Assembly: GCA_002110485.1 (NCBI GenBank)
Contig: MOWL01000091.1
Span: 1-64,000, forward strand
Source: Emergomyces orientalis
Taxonomy: Eukaryota; Ascomycota; Eurotiomycetes; Onygenales; Ajellomycetaceae
DNA length: 64,000 bases
Reading direction: 5' to 3'
Shown: positions 28,982-40,446 of the stretch, in pieces
How positions within the stretch are numbered: the first letter of the stretch is position 1
Layout of the letters: each line of letters opens with the position of its first letter
The notes under the pieces: model-generated
Database searches by the model: none
What the model was told of the DNA's origin: nothing
What the model saw: the letters and a program-made list of their open reading frames with translations, nothing else
Position numbers and translations under genes: made by a program

Positions 28982-30711
28982 TTTTGTTAGTCCCCCTGTA
29001 TTTTAAAATATTGGTAATAATTTGGGTAAATTTCAAAAACAACTTATATTTAAGAGTATTTGAAGCGAAACTTATTTTAGCATATTTATATTTTATATAA
29101 ATTAAATAAGAACGTTCAACGACTAAAAGGTGAATAGTGCTATTAATAATCCTTTTATTTAATCCCAACATCTTTATTAGTTATAGAATAATAAAATTTT
29201 ATCTAGACTATTATAAGTATAAATATTAATGATTTATTCTAAAGAATATTTTATTAATGAAATAGGTTTAACTATAGTTAAATTATATTATTATGTAATC
29301 ACAAATTATATTAATAATTATATATATATATTATAAATGTTAAACATAATAAAATTGAAAATAAAAAATACCTATAAAAATATTTCAGTAAATTCTAAAT
29401 ATACAAATTTTTTATATAAAGAATCAGGACCTATAATAAGGAATTGAAAAAATAGTATTTATGTATATAATAAAAATAATGTAACTTTAATATCTGCAAT
29501 TAACGATATAAGTATTAATTTAATAAAAAATTATTTTAATGCTTATTATTCAAAAAAAAAAAATTTTTTTAGAACTCGTTTAATATTCAAAAAATATTTA
29601 ACTTCAAAGCATAGAATTTTTTTTAGTGACGCTCAATTAAAACATACTAATGATTTAGTAAATATTACTATATATTTTTATGATCCAAAGATGCGTTTAT
29701 ATTTATCTGAATTAAGAAAAAAAAAATATTTTATAAAAAAAAAAAATAAATTAAATTTATTAAAAATAATAGGAAAATATTTTATGTTAAAACAAAGAAA
29801 AATAACTAAAAATATTTTATTAAATAATTTTGATAAATATAATTTTAAAAATTTAAAATTTTTTACAAATTTATATTATAATTTATTTTTAAATAAAACT
29901 TTTAAAATTGCTAAATTATACCTTTATATATTACAGTTGATATATATTAATAAATCTAAATTTATAAATAATTATTTACAAGGTTTAGTTAATATTATTA
30001 AAAAATTATATAAAAAAAATGTACAATTTAATTTTGTTAATATTAAATATTATTTTTTTAATAGTCAAATTATTACTCAACGTTTTGTTTTAGACATACA
30101 AAAAAATAGAAAATATTTAAACAAAAGTTTAAAAAAAATAATTAAAAATATACCTTTAAAAAAAAAAAGTTTATTAATCTTATATCCTAATAATAAATAT
30201 ATTTTTAATTGAAATTTAATAAAAGATAATTTAAATAATAAATTAGATATTACTAATGATATATTATATGATTTATTATTAAAAAATAAAACTAAATCTA
30301 ATCATTTAAAGAAAACTATCTTTGATGATATTAAATATAAAAAAGTAGCAGGTATTAAATTACAAGCTAATGGTAGATTAACTAGACGTTTTACTGCTGC
30401 AAGATCTTTAACAAAAAATAAAATTAAAGGTAGTATAGCTAATATTAATTCATCCTTCTATGGTAATTCTTCAAATTTATTAAGAGGTAAATTTAGATCT
30501 AATATTGATTATACTAACCTTAATGATAATTCTGCTTTAGGTTCATTTGGTATTAAAGGTTGATTAAGTGGTTATTAAATTATTATAACAAATATAAATA
30601 TTATATATCTTGCTAATAAAATATATAATTAATAAAGATGATGAAATAGTCTGAACCATTTTGAAAAGAATGGAAATAAAAGATAAAAAACTTTTATGAT
30701 AACATAAATTG
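28982..30711 (+). mobile_element. Group I intron in rnl at the 2449-equivalent site
   Basis: The exon ends ..GGGAT and resumes AACAGGCT. The intron's last base is G and a P7-like GATGATGAAATAGTCTGAACC is near 30637. This is the conserved Pezizomycotina intron that hosts rps3 in place of an endonuclease, so it is likely stable rather than mobile. Confidence 0.92.
29337..30578 (+). CDS. rps3: Ribosomal protein S3 (intron-encoded)
   Basis: A 413-residue, very Lys/Asn/Ile-rich small-subunit ribosomal protein encoded within the rnl intron, as in Neurospora S5/Rps3. The N-terminal part has poly-Lys and poly-Asn stretches. The conserved C-terminal portion reads VAGIKLQANGRLTRRFTAARS and ends in GSFGIKGWLSGY. 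ATG 29337 is in frame, with TGA-Trp codons at about 29445, 30210 and 30561. An A12T7 palindrome at 29552-29570 is translated as part of a Lys run followed by NFF. Confidence 0.93.
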
Positions 30712-31216
30712 AACAGGCTAATTTGCGCAAGAGAGTACAAATTGAGTGCGCGGTTTGGCACCTCGATGTCGGCTTAGCTCATCCACATGAATGTAGAAAT
30801 CATGAAGGGTACGACTGTTCGTCGGTTAAAGAGCTACACGAGCTGGGTTTAATACGTCGTGAGACAGTATGGTTTCTATCTTCTAGAGGTAATTAGAGTC
30901 TAATATAGATAGCCCCTTCGTACGAAAGGAGTTGGGTATGCTGACCTATGGTTTACCTGTTGTTTAACTTTGATATTTTTTATCCTATACTACTTTCACT
31001 TAAGTAGTATTGTTTATTAAGCATGGCAGGAAAGCTAAGTCAGTTAGAGATAAGTGCTGAATGCATTTAAGCGCGAAGCTTACTATACTATACTCTTATA
31101 AACGTAGTAGAACACTACGAAGTATATTAATTACATAGGCTTTAGTTGTAAGAATATTAATTATTTTAAGGCATAAAGTACTAATTTTATAGTATACTAA
31201 TTATAGCTCATATTAT

Positions 31217-31289
31217 AGCCTGGTTAGCATAAAAGTAATGCAACCGTTTTGTAATCGGTTTAAGTAAGTGCGATACTTGCACTGGGCTA
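31217..31289 (+). tRNA. trnT: tRNA-Thr (TGT)
   Basis: Acceptor AGCCTGG pairs with CTGGGCT (two G-U). Stem ACCGT/TCGGT has one T-T mismatch around loop TTTGTAA, giving TGT. Confidence 0.9.
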
Positions 31290-31302
31290 AAAATAGTTAA
31301 AG

Positions 31303-31376
31303 GACCCAATGGTCAAGTATGGTTAAGACATAACATTTTCACTGTTAGTGCGAGAGTTCAAATCTCTCTTGGGTTG
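31303..31376 (+). tRNA. trnE: tRNA-Glu (TTC)
   Basis: Acceptor GACCCAA pairs with TTGGGTT. Stem TAACA/TGTTA with loop TTTTCAC gives TTC. T-stem GAGAG/CTCTC is perfect. Confidence 0.94.
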
Positions 31377-31377
31377 A

Positions 31378-31449
31378 AAGAAATTAGCTCAGTGGTAGAG
31401 CTGTCGTTTTACACGCGAAAGGTCAGGTGTTCAAATCACCTATTTCTTA
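31378..31449 (+). tRNA. trnV: tRNA-Val (TAC), spanning the lap junction
   Basis: Acceptor AAGAAAT pairs perfectly with ATTTCTT. D-stem GCTC/GAGC and T-stem AGGTG/CACCT are intact. Loop TTTACAC gives TAC. Being whole here shows that base 1 of the window is an arbitrary cut and that 31428/31429 is a true circle closure. Confidence 0.95.
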
Positions 31450-31459
31450 TTTATTAAAT

Positions 31460-31528
31460 GCAAGTTGATGTAATAGTAACATATTGGACTCATGATCCAA
31501 TAATTTAGGTGCAATTCCTAAACTTGCT
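31460..31528 (+). tRNA. trnM: tRNA-Met (CAT), lap 2
   Basis: Copy of 32-100. Confidence 0.92.
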
Positions 31529-31543
31529 TTAAAAATTTTTTTT

Positions 31544-31615
31544 AAGGCTATAGCTTAATGGTAAAGCCAGCTGCTCATGATAGCTTTTATAAATGTTCGA
31601 CTCATTTTAGCCTTA
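31544..31615 (+). tRNA. trnM: CAT tRNA (second), lap 2
   Basis: Copy of 116-187. Confidence 0.88.
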
Positions 31616-31649
31616 CATTAATTTATTTATTATTTTTAAAATTTTTTTA

Positions 31650-31731
31650 ATCCGAGTGCTGGAATTGGTAGACAGACCTAACTTAAAATTAGGTGATGGA
31701 TTTCGTGTACGTTCAAATCGTGCCTTGGATA
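31650..31731 (+). tRNA. trnL: tRNA-Leu (TAA), lap 2
   Basis: Copy of 222-303. Confidence 0.93.
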
Positions 31732-31918
31732 ATTAATAATAATTTTTATTATTTATTACTTAGAAATAATTAAATATTTATAAAAAATTTATACACTAAT
31801 GAATTTATATAATATTTTATAACTTTATTATTATAAAAAAATATAATTAAAGTTATATATTGTTTATATATACCTTATTGAATATAATAACAGGTAGTTA
31901 TTTAAAATATATAATTTA

Positions 31919-31990
31919 GGGGCTATAGTCTAATTGGTAAAACTGGGACTTTGCATGTCCTCAATTCAGGTTCAACTCCTGATAGCTCCA
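31919..31990 (+). tRNA. trnA: tRNA-Ala (TGC), lap 2
   Basis: Copy of 490-561; the spacer before it has one extra A compared with lap 1. Confidence 0.93.
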
Positions 31991-32002
31991 ATTTTTTTTT
32001 TA

Positions 32003-32075
32003 GCTCGAAAAGCTCAATTGGTCGAGCGGAACACTGAAGATGTTTAGGTTATAAGTTCAAATCTTATTTCGAGCA
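32003..32075 (+). tRNA. trnF: tRNA-Phe (GAA), lap 2
   Basis: Copy of 574-646. Confidence 0.93.
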
Positions 32076-32100
32076 GTTTTACTTGATTTATTTCTTGTAC

Positions 32101-32183
32101 ATGGGTATGCTGAAATTTGGTAACCAGGTTCCACTTAGGATGGAATAGTTTTAACTTTGCAAGTTCAAGTCTTGTTACCCATA
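32101..32183 (+). tRNA. trnL: tRNA-Leu (TAG), lap 2
   Basis: Copy of 672-754. Confidence 0.93.
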
Positions 32184-32201
32184 TTAATTTTAATTATTTT
32201 T

Positions 32202-32272
32202 ATGTTGTTGACTAATAGGTAAGTCATAAATTTTTGGTATTTATTATTGAGTGTTCGAATCGCTCCAACATA
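32202..32272 (+). tRNA. trnQ: tRNA-Gln (TTG), lap 2
   Basis: Copy of 773-843. Confidence 0.9.
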
Positions 32273-32292
32273 ATTTTTTTTTTAATACCTTA

Positions 32293-32364
32293 GCCAGGAT
32301 AGTTTAATAGGTAGAACAATAATTTCATGAATTAAGAATGAGAATTCGAATTTCTCTCCTGGCT
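32293..32364 (+). tRNA. trnM: CAT tRNA (third), lap 2
   Basis: Copy of 864-935. Confidence 0.88.
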
Positions 32365-32422
32365 CATGTAAAATAATTAAGTTTTTTAATCTTATTATAT
32401 AATTTATATACATAAAAATTTA

Positions 32423-32496
32423 GGTCGGTATAGTTCAATAGGTAGAACAGCTGTATGTGGCATAGTATATCCTTGTTCGATTCAAGGTACCAACCC
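32423..32496 (+). tRNA. trnH: tRNA-His (GTG), lap 2
   Basis: Copy of 994-1067. Confidence 0.9.
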
Positions 32497-32735
32497 TAAC
32501 TGTTAAAGGATCTAAAAAAAAACATTTTTTTTGCTCGTATATTATATTAATCTGATATATTACCTTATAGTTTTAATTTAATTTAGTTAATGAAGTTTGT
32601 GTGACTTAATAATAGTACAAAAATTATTCTTATATTATCGTAAACTTATTATAATTATTTTATTCAATAAACTTTAGACTTTATTATTTAGTCTTTACAG
32701 AACTATTTAAAAATAGTTTGTATTTATTAGGTATA

Positions 32736-32806
32736 AACATGTTAGTTTAATGGCAGAATACTGTGCTACGGACACAATGATATAAGTTCAAATCTTGTAC
32801 ATGTTT
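32736..32806 (+). tRNA. trnR: tRNA-Arg (ACG), lap 2
   Basis: Copy of 1307-1377. Confidence 0.9.
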
Positions 32807-33148
32807 TTAATATGCAAATAATATAAAGATAATAAAATATTATTAAATAAAATTATTAGTTTTTTTAATATAAGAGTTTATATTTAAAGGTAAATTTCAA
32901 CTAAATAATTATATATTTAATATAAAGTTATTTTTTGTTTTATATTACCACTTTAAATTTATTTTATATGTTAAGATTTTATTCTGTATTAATTTCATCT
33001 AGATAAATGTATCTATAAGGATAAAAAGTAATAAGATAAATTTTTACCTTTAGTATAAAAGAATCTAATAGATTATATATAATTATTCTCCGTAAGAGAA
33101 TAAATTTTGTGCTTTTTTAATATATTAATGTTATTAATAGTTTATATA
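32807..33148. other. AT-rich spacer with hairpin, lap 2
   Basis: Copy of 1378-1719; hairpin at 33083-33103. Confidence 0.5.
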
Positions 33149-33221
33149 ATTCTTATTAGCTTAATGGTAGAGCAGAATACTTCTAATATTTAGATCTTAG
33201 TTCGAGTCTAAGATAAGAATC
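33149..33221 (+). tRNA. trnR: tRNA-Arg (TCT), lap 2
   Basis: Copy of 1720-1792. Confidence 0.92.
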
Positions 33222-33279
33222 CTAGAATTAAATTTTATTTTAGATTTAAACAAAAAGAAGAGAGATACTTAGAATTTGT

Positions 33280-36200
33280 ATGGATCAGCCTACAACTAGT
33301 AGCTCTGATTATAGGAATATAAGAGAAATAAAAAATGCCTATACTACAATTCTAAATGAAAAGGATCAACCTAGTGACGAAAATTCTAATAAAACAATTT
33401 TAGATAAAATAATGAATATAACAATGTGAAGAGAGCGTTGATTTTTATCTTCAAATGCAAAAGATATAGGAATGTTATATTTAATATTTGCTTTATTTTC
33501 AGGTTTGATAGGTACAGCTTTTTCTGTTATAATACGTTTAGAATTATCTGGACCTGGGGTTCAGTACATAGCAGATAACCAGCTATATAATAGTGTTATA
33601 ACAGCCCATGCTATATTAATGATTTTTTTCATGGTTATGCCTGCTTTAATAGGAGGTTTTGGTAATTTTTTATTACCTATTTTAATAGGAGGTCCTGATA
33701 TGGCATTTCCTAGATTAAATAATATAAGTTTTTGACTATTAATACCTAGTTTATTATTATTTATTTTTTCAGCTACAATTGAAAATGGAGCTGGTACAGG
33801 TTGAACTCTTAAATGGATTAGGGAGTTAATTTATAGTGATATAAATTTGAGCAAACTCTTCTCGATGCGTGAACATCTTCAAGTATACTATATAATTTTA
33901 GTATTACATGTAATTCACTACTCATGTATATTTTTAATAAATCGTATAAACTATGGTCAAATATTAAATTATACGTATGTAAAAATGTGAATGTCAAGGA
34001 GACAATACGCCTGATTAGTAAATAAACGTTTTTTTACTAGTCATCAGAGACTTAACGAAGAGCATCTTAAAGAAAAAAAGATTAATAAAGAATCATTTGA
34101 ACAATGGTTAGTAGGGTTTACAGATGGAGACGGTAATTTTTCTATAACTAATCAAGGAGACAAATGAGGTTTAAGTTTTAAATTGACTCAATCTAGATAT
34201 AATTTAAGAGTTTTAAATTATATTAAGAAAGAATTAGGGGTAGGTTCTATAACAAAAGATGGTACAAAAGGGCAATATTTTATTAGAGATAGAAAGATAA
34301 TAGAATCTATTATACTACCTATATTTGATAAATATCCTCTATTGACTTCAAAATATTTTGATTATATAAAATTAAAAAAAGCTTTGGCAATATTAAATGA
34401 TCTTAGTTTAAATAAGCAAGATAAAAATACTAAACTTCTAGAAATTAAAAATTCTAAGATTGGTGTTGGTTATATTTCGCCTGCTTGAAAAAATGTAAAT
34501 TTACCTTTAGTAAGTGTAAATTCACTAAATAATGTGATGAGTAAAAACTGATTAGTTGGATTTATTGAAGCAGAAGGTAGTTTCTACTTAACAAAAAAAG
34601 ATTCCAATATAATAGTACATGGTTTTGGTCTAACACAAAAATTAGACAAAATTGTTTTACAAGGAATAGGTTTGATGCTTCATATTAATAATCCAGTTAG
34701 ATATAAAGAAATATATAATCATTATATTTTAGATACCACTAATTCAAGAGCCATTGAAAACATAATAGTATTTTTTAAAGATACAATGAAAGGAGTAAAA
34801 TCATTAGAGTATAGAATCTGAGCAAGATCTTACGTAAAAAATAAAGGAAATTACGAAAAATTGTGTAATATAAGAGATACTATTAGAAAAATCCGAAAAA
34901 ATCTGTTACAAATCTAATAATTAAGATGAAAGTATAGTCCGAACAGTAAAGAGATTTACTGAGTGTAACGATAAAAATCGTTCAAACGAAAAATGAAGTT
35001 ACCAACATATTTGTTATCCTCCATTATCAGGAATACAAAGTCATAGTGGACCTAGTGTAGATTTAGCTATATTTGCTTTACATTTAAGTGGAGTAAGTAG
35101 TTTATTAGGTGCTATAAATTTTATATCTACTATTATGAATATGAGAAGCCCTGGTATAAAATTACATAAATTAGCTTTATTTGGTTGAGCTGTTGTAATA
35201 ACAGCTGTTTTATTATTATTATCTTTACCTGTTCTTGCTGCTGCAATTACAATGGTATTAACAGATAGAAATTTTAATACATCTTTCTTTGAATTAGCTG
35301 GAGGAGGTGATCCTATATTATATCAACATCTTTTCTGATTCTTTGGTCACCCTGAAGTTTATATATTAGTTATACCTGGTTTTGGTATAATTAGTACTGT
35401 AGTTTCAGCTAGTTCAAGTAAAAATGTTTTTGGTTATTTAGGGATATTAAATATACTTTGAGCAAGTATATATGTCCATCAGTATCAAACTCCGGGGAAG
35501 TCCTAAAGAATTAGATACTAACATTAGTAGGTAACTATTAATGGGCCTATACTAATCATATAGGGTATAGTAATAAGTCTAATTATCTACCACAAAATGG
35601 TGAATGGATTATCGCGGATCTAAGTTCCTTTAAAGGATAAAAGAGCAACGAGCAGACGGTACTGGATATATTAATATATTTAAGGTGTGCTCTTAGTTGC
35701 CTAGAAATAGGTTTATTTATAACAATAAGTTGTTATAAATAATTAAATAGATAGGATAGCTCGGTCTATACATATAATATAACTTTTTATTATATATGAA
35801 TTTTAATTTAAATTACAAATATTTTATCATTATTGTTTACCTTTATTCTGCTTTGTGTGCACTATATCTTTTTTTTTTATATTTGTAAAAGAAAATATCA
35901 AATATAAAAACAAATTTATGCTACAATTAGTACCTTTTTTTTTCGTTAATCAAGCTATATTTCTTTTTTAATAAATATAACTTAAAAAAAAATAAAAGTT
36001 TATATAATATTAATTATATTTCTTTAAACCAAAAACAATAATTTAAATATAAAATAAAAAATCAAATCATGAGTAAAAATATAAAATTTACTTTCAAAGG
36101 AGTGGTAGAAAAACCTTTAGATAAACATTTTGATGCAGCAGAAAAAGAAGATAAATATCTTACTTTTGTGGCAAATACTGCTGAAAAGTCTTATAAAGAG

Positions 36201-37471
36201 GAAGATACTAAATTAGCTGCGAAATGTGGAGCTGAGAGAGGAAAACGTTTCGAGGAAATTCAGCCCATTCTATCTAAGGAAGTTGGGACGGCTACTAATG
36301 AAGATCAAAAAAAAATGAATGATTTTTTTCTTGATGATTCAGTTATATATCAAAAATCTTTACAACTTAGACATGATAAATTTCAGGAGGGTCTTAAAGA
36401 GGGTAAGTTAAATCTTGTTCCCGGTTTAGATCAAGGGTATTTAGATAAAGCTATTAAACATAGGGAAGAATCTAAAGAAACATATAATGTTTTTTGTTTT
36501 TCTGTATTTAAATATGACTCCTATATAGATTCATTAATATCACTATCAAATTCAGATAATAAAGATAACGATAATGATATTGATAATTTTCCATCATGTG
36601 AAATTAGTTCTATTTACGATTTGGCAGGAGATGATTAAAATATTTGTAAATTAAATTAGGGCCAAAGTCTGAAACACGGGTTTATGCTATGATGTCTATT
36701 GGTGTGTTAGGTTTTGTTGTTTGAAGCCATCACATGTATACAGTTGGTTTAGATGTAGATACAAGAGCATATTTTACAGCTGCTACGTTAATTATAGCAG
36801 TACCTACAGGTATTAAAATATTCTCATGATTAGCTACATCTTATGGTGGTTCTTTACATTTAACACCTGCTATGTTATTTGCTTTAGGTTTTGTTGTTAT
36901 GTTTACTATTGGGGGATTAAGTGGTGTTGTTTTAGCTAATGCTTCACTTGATATTGCTTTCCATGATACTTATTATGTAGTTGCACATTTTCATTATGTT
37001 CTTTCAATGGGTGCTGTTTTTGCTTTATTTAGTGGTTGATATTTCTGAATACCTAAATTATTAGGTTTATCTTATAATATCTTTGCTGGTAAGGTTCATT
37101 TCTGAATTTTATTTCTAGGGGTTAATATAACATTTTTCCCTCAACATTTTTTAGGTTTACAAGGTATGCCTCGTCGTATTAGTGATTATCCTGATGCTTT
37201 TGCAGGTTGAAATTTAATTAGTAGTTTTGGTTCTATTATAAGTGTTGTAGCTACTTGATATTTTTTAAATATTTTATATATACAATTAACTCAAGGAGCT
37301 CCTGTTTCAAGATATCCTTGATTAACTCCACAATATTTTAGCGATTTATTCCAAACTTTATTTAATAGAAATAATAATTCTTTAGAGTGATGCTTAACAA
37401 GCCCACCTAAACCCCATGCATTTGTAAGTTTACCTTTACAATCTAATTTTAATTTATTTACGAGGAAATAA
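33280..37471 (+). CDS. cox1: Cytochrome c oxidase subunit 1, lap 2
   Basis: Copy of 1851-6042 with exons 33280-33809, 35014-35445 and 36679-37471. No difference from lap 1 was noticed. Confidence 0.94.
33810..34917 (+). CDS. LAGLIDADG homing endonuclease, lap 2
   Basis: Copy of 2381-3488, again continuous with cox1 exon 1. Confidence 0.88.
33810..35013 (+). mobile_element. cox1 group I intron 1, lap 2
   Basis: Copy of 2381-3584, including the two-motif LAGLIDADG endonuclease frame (to 34917). Confidence 0.87.
35446..36678 (+). mobile_element. cox1 group I intron 2, lap 2
   Basis: Copy of 4017-5249 with the atp8/atp6 leader fragment at 35843-36068. Confidence 0.82.
36069..36638 (+). CDS. 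orf189, lap 2
   Basis: Copy of 4640-5209; same 189-residue product. Confidence 0.7.
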   Translation: MSKNIKFTFKGVVEKPLDKHFDAAEKEDKYLTFVANTAEKSYKEEDTKLAAKCGAERGKRFEEIQPILSKEVGTATNEDQKKMNDFFLDDSVIYQKSLQLRHDKFQEGLKEGKLNLVPGLDQGYLDKAIKHREESKETYNVFCFSVFKYDSYIDSLISLSNSDNKDNDNDIDNFPSCEISSIYDLAGDD

Positions 37472-37472
37472 A

Positions 37473-37931
37473 GTTATTAAATTTATTTCCTTTTATATAA
37501 CTTATTCAAAAAATATACCTAAACCACATAAATATGTAAATTGTACATTAGAATCTGGTTTAGATATCACTAATGTTATTGGTGAGTTAAATGTATTAAT
37601 ACCTCAACTAGGTAATTTTATAGAACAATTTAATAATTTAGTTTTACAAACAAATATTAATGTAATAAGTGATTCCGTGGGTAATCTAGATTTAGAAGTC
37701 CCACAAAGTATATCTGATACTGAAGCAAATAATATTTCTAAAAGAATTAGTATTATAGATAGGTTAATAACTAATCATAGTGAGAATATTGAAGATTTGT
37801 TCAAAAAAGGTTCCGTTATAGAAAAAGATCTTAAATCAAATAATTCTAATTATGTTTCTGTATTAGCAGATAAAATGGAAGAATTTAATAAATTAAAAAT
37901 TTCATATAAGCATAAATTAATTAATAATTAA
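37473..37931 (+). CDS. Orphan ORF after cox1, lap 2
   Basis: Copy of 6044-6502. The +1 frame relation to cox1 is unchanged, so it is not a one-off sequencing slip in lap 1. Confidence 0.55.
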   Translation, partial: VIKFISFYITYSKNIPKPHKYVNCTLESGLDITNVIGELNVLIPQLGNFIEQFNNLVLQTNINVISDSVGNLDLEVPQSISDTEANNISKRISIIDRLITNHSENIEDLFKKGSVIEKDLKSNNSNYVSVLADKMEEFNKLKISYKHKLINN

Positions 37932-38084
37932 ATTAAAACTTAGTCTTAAATAAAGTTTATTATTAAATAGAATAAATATAGAAGTAAAAAAAAATTTTTT
38001 TTTTAGATCAAAAGTATAAGGGAATATTATTAATTTTTGGTTTTTAGTTTGAATTTAAACTAATATATCTTATTAAATTAATCA

Positions 38085-38157
38085 AGCTCCTATAGCTCAA
38101 AGGTAGAGCAAAATACTGTTAATATTTGTATAGATGTTCGATTCATCTTAGGAGCTA
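38085..38157 (+). tRNA. trnN: tRNA-Asn (GTT), lap 2
   Basis: Copy of 6656-6728. Confidence 0.93.
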
Positions 38158-38648
38158 ATATATTAACAAATAAGGTTAAATTTAGTTTAATAAAATATTC
38201 AAATATATTTATTAAATAATCTTTATTATCATAAATATTTCTATTTTTCCTTATATAAGGAAAGAATTTTGAAAAAATGTAATTTTTTTTTTTTAGGGCT
38301 TCTATTATTACAATATTAAAAGATAAGACATAAATATATATATCATATTTAAGTATAATAGAACTCTATATTTTTTTTTTTAATTATTTTTCTCTTTAAT
38401 ACTTAAAATTTATTAAAAGTATTTGGATAATCTACACCTAAATTAAGTAAGTTTTAAATTCTGAATTATTATATAGGTAAGTACAAATAAAAGTAATATT
38501 TGTAAAGGTGTTCAACTCATCTTAATAACATTTAGAATAAACTTGATGTTTGTGAAAAAAAATAAAAAATATTTATAAGTTTATATATATTTTATATTAT
38601 AGATTATAATAATTTGAGGTATCCTCATTGTATGTGAAAAAAAAAAAA
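38158..38648. promoter_or_regulatory. trnN-atp9 spacer and atp9 leader, lap 2
   Basis: Copy of 6729-7219; tRNA-like remnant at 38465-38529. Confidence 0.55.
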
Positions 38649-38873
38649 ATGATACAAGCTGCAAAAATTATAGGAACAGGATTAGCTACAACAGGTTTAA
38701 TAGGTGCTGGTGTTGGAATAGGTGTTGTTTTCGGTGCTTTAATATTAGGTGTTGCTAGAAACCCTTCATTAAAAGGTCAATTATTCGCATATGCTATCTT
38801 AGGTTTTGCTTTTGCAGAAGCAACAGGATTATTTGCTTTAATGATGGCTTTTTTATTATTATACGTGGCTTAA
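38649..38873 (+). CDS. atp9: ATP synthase subunit 9, lap 2
   Basis: Copy of 7220-7444. Confidence 0.96.
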   Translation: MIQAAKIIGTGLATTGLIGAGVGIGVVFGALILGVARNPSLKGQLFAYAILGFAFAEATGLFALMMAFLLLYVA

Positions 38874-39277
38874 TTTATTATTTTTATATACATAAAAATA
38901 AATTAATGTTAATTATTTAAGATCTTTTATTAGATATATTTATTAAAAGACGTAATGACTTATAATTATTTATTAAAGATATTTAGAATAAAATTTATAT
39001 TTAGTTAAATTAATATAGTTTGCAACAATAAGTTATTAGTCATTGTGATCTATCAGAATGGATAGAGATTAATATAAAAATAAATTTTTTATTAAATTTT
39101 TAATAAATTAGTCTAATTTAGACTTAATATAAAAAAAATCCCTTTTTATAAGGTATTAAGAATTAAATAGTATAAATTTTATATTATACAAAAACTAGTG
39201 TATGTTATAAGAAAAAATTTAAAATTTTTTCAGTGAAATTAAAAATAGATAGAAATTAAGTTTATAATATTTTTTAT
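38874..39277. other. atp9-cox2 spacer, lap 2
   Basis: Copy of 7445-7848; no gene seen. Confidence 0.5.
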
Positions 39278-40096
39278 ATGGTAAATTTTGTTAGTTATAA
39301 TAAATTATTACTCCTTAATATAATAGATAGTATTAAGGATTTTATAAATTTTAATTCAAATAGTGATTTAGATGCACCAAGTCCTTGAGGTCTATATTTT
39401 CAAGATAGTGCTACTCCTCAAATGGAAGGAATTGAGGAATTACATAATAATATAATGTTTTATTTAGCTATAATATTATTTACTGTAACATGAATGATGA
39501 TAGTTATAATAAAAACTTTTAAAGCGACAAAATCTGTAATATCTCATAAATATATGAATCATGGAACATTAATAGAGTTAATTTGAACTATAACACCTGC
39601 AGTAATATTAATTCTTATTGCATTCCCTTCTTTTAAATTACTTTATTTAATGGATGAAGTAATGGATCCATCTTTAGTTATATATGGTGAAGGTCACCAA
39701 TGATATTGAAGTTATCAATATCCGGATTTTACAAATGTAGATAATGAATTTATAGAATTCGACTCTTATATAGTACCAGATGCTGATTTAGAAGAAGGTA
39801 CATTAAGAATGTTAGAAGTAGATAATAGAGTAATTATACCTGAATTAACACACACAAGATTTGTAGTATCAGCTGCTGATGTTATACATTCTTTTGCCTG
39901 CCCTTCTTTAGGTATTAAGTGTGATGCATATCCAGGAAGATTAAATCAATCTTCTGTTTATTTAAACAGACAAGGAACTTATTTCGGACAATGTTCAGAA
40001 ATTTGTGGTATATTACATAGTTCTATGCCTATAGCTATACAATCTGTAAGTTTAAAAAAATTCTTACTTTGATTACGTGACCAAATGAGTGATTAA
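39278..40096 (+). CDS. cox2: Cytochrome c oxidase subunit 2, lap 2
   Basis: Copy of 7849-8667. Confidence 0.96.
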
Positions 40097-40176
40097 TAAG
40101 ATATATATATTATTAATAAAAGTAAAAAAAAAAATTTTTTTTTTATATACATAAATCTTATATGTGAAGCAATAAT

Positions 40177-40446
40177 ATGAATCTTTCATTAATATTATTT
40201 TTAATAGGAATCTTAGGTTTTGTTCTAAATAGAAAAAATATTATATTAATGTTAATTTCTATTGAAATTATGTTATTGTCTATTACTTTTTTAATATTAA
40301 TAAGTTCATTAAATTTTGATGATATTTTAGGTCAAACTTTTGCTATATATATTATAACTATTGCTGGTGCAGAATCTGCAATAGGTTTAGGTATATTAGT
40401 AGCTTTTTATAGATTAAGAGGTAGTATTGCAATACAATATTCATAA
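40177..40446 (+). CDS. nad4L: NADH dehydrogenase subunit 4L, lap 2
   Basis: Copy of 8748-9017. Confidence 0.96.
   Translation: MNLSLILFLIGILGFVLNRKNIILMLISIEIMLLSITFLILISSLNFDDILGQTFAIYIITIAGAESAIGLGILVAFYRLRGSIAIQYS

Larger units (their letters stand above)
26600..31200 (+). rRNA. rnl: Large-subunit ribosomal RNA, split by one intron
   Basis: Ends are estimates. Exon 1 runs to 28981 and exon 2 from 30712. Landmarks include AACGAGATTTTATTATTAG near 26725 (domain I), GGGTCCTAAGGTAGCG near 28268, the peptidyl-transferase segments near 28329 and 28380, GTTTGGCACCTCGATGTCGG near 30752 and the sarcin-ricin loop AGTACGAAAGG-type sequence near 30920. Two A(n)T(n) blocks sit in variable expansions (27479-27496, 28072-28083). 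The exon junction GGGAT-AACAGG corresponds to E. coli position ~2449. Confidence 0.94.
1..31428 (+). other. Complete circular mitochondrial genome unit, lap 1
   Basis: One full turn of a fungal mitochondrial genome. Base 1 lies in the T-arm of tRNA-Val and the same sequence recurs from 31429, after which gene order and sequence repeat. The offset between laps is 31428-31429 and falls to 31427 after atp8, because of single-base homopolymer differences. All genes are on the plus strand and use the mould/fungal mitochondrial code (TGA = Trp). The unit carries 14 core respiratory genes, rps3, two rRNAs, 25 tRNAs and several orphan ORFs. Confidence 0.95.

Noticed and set aside
26741..29171. Minus-strand frames of about 64 residues inside rnl
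   Set aside because: Antisense to conserved large-rRNA sequence, with no codon pattern or homology.
30564..30761. Minus-strand 65-residue frame across the rnl intron end
   Set aside because: Spans the group I core and the 3' splice site of rnl; not a gene.
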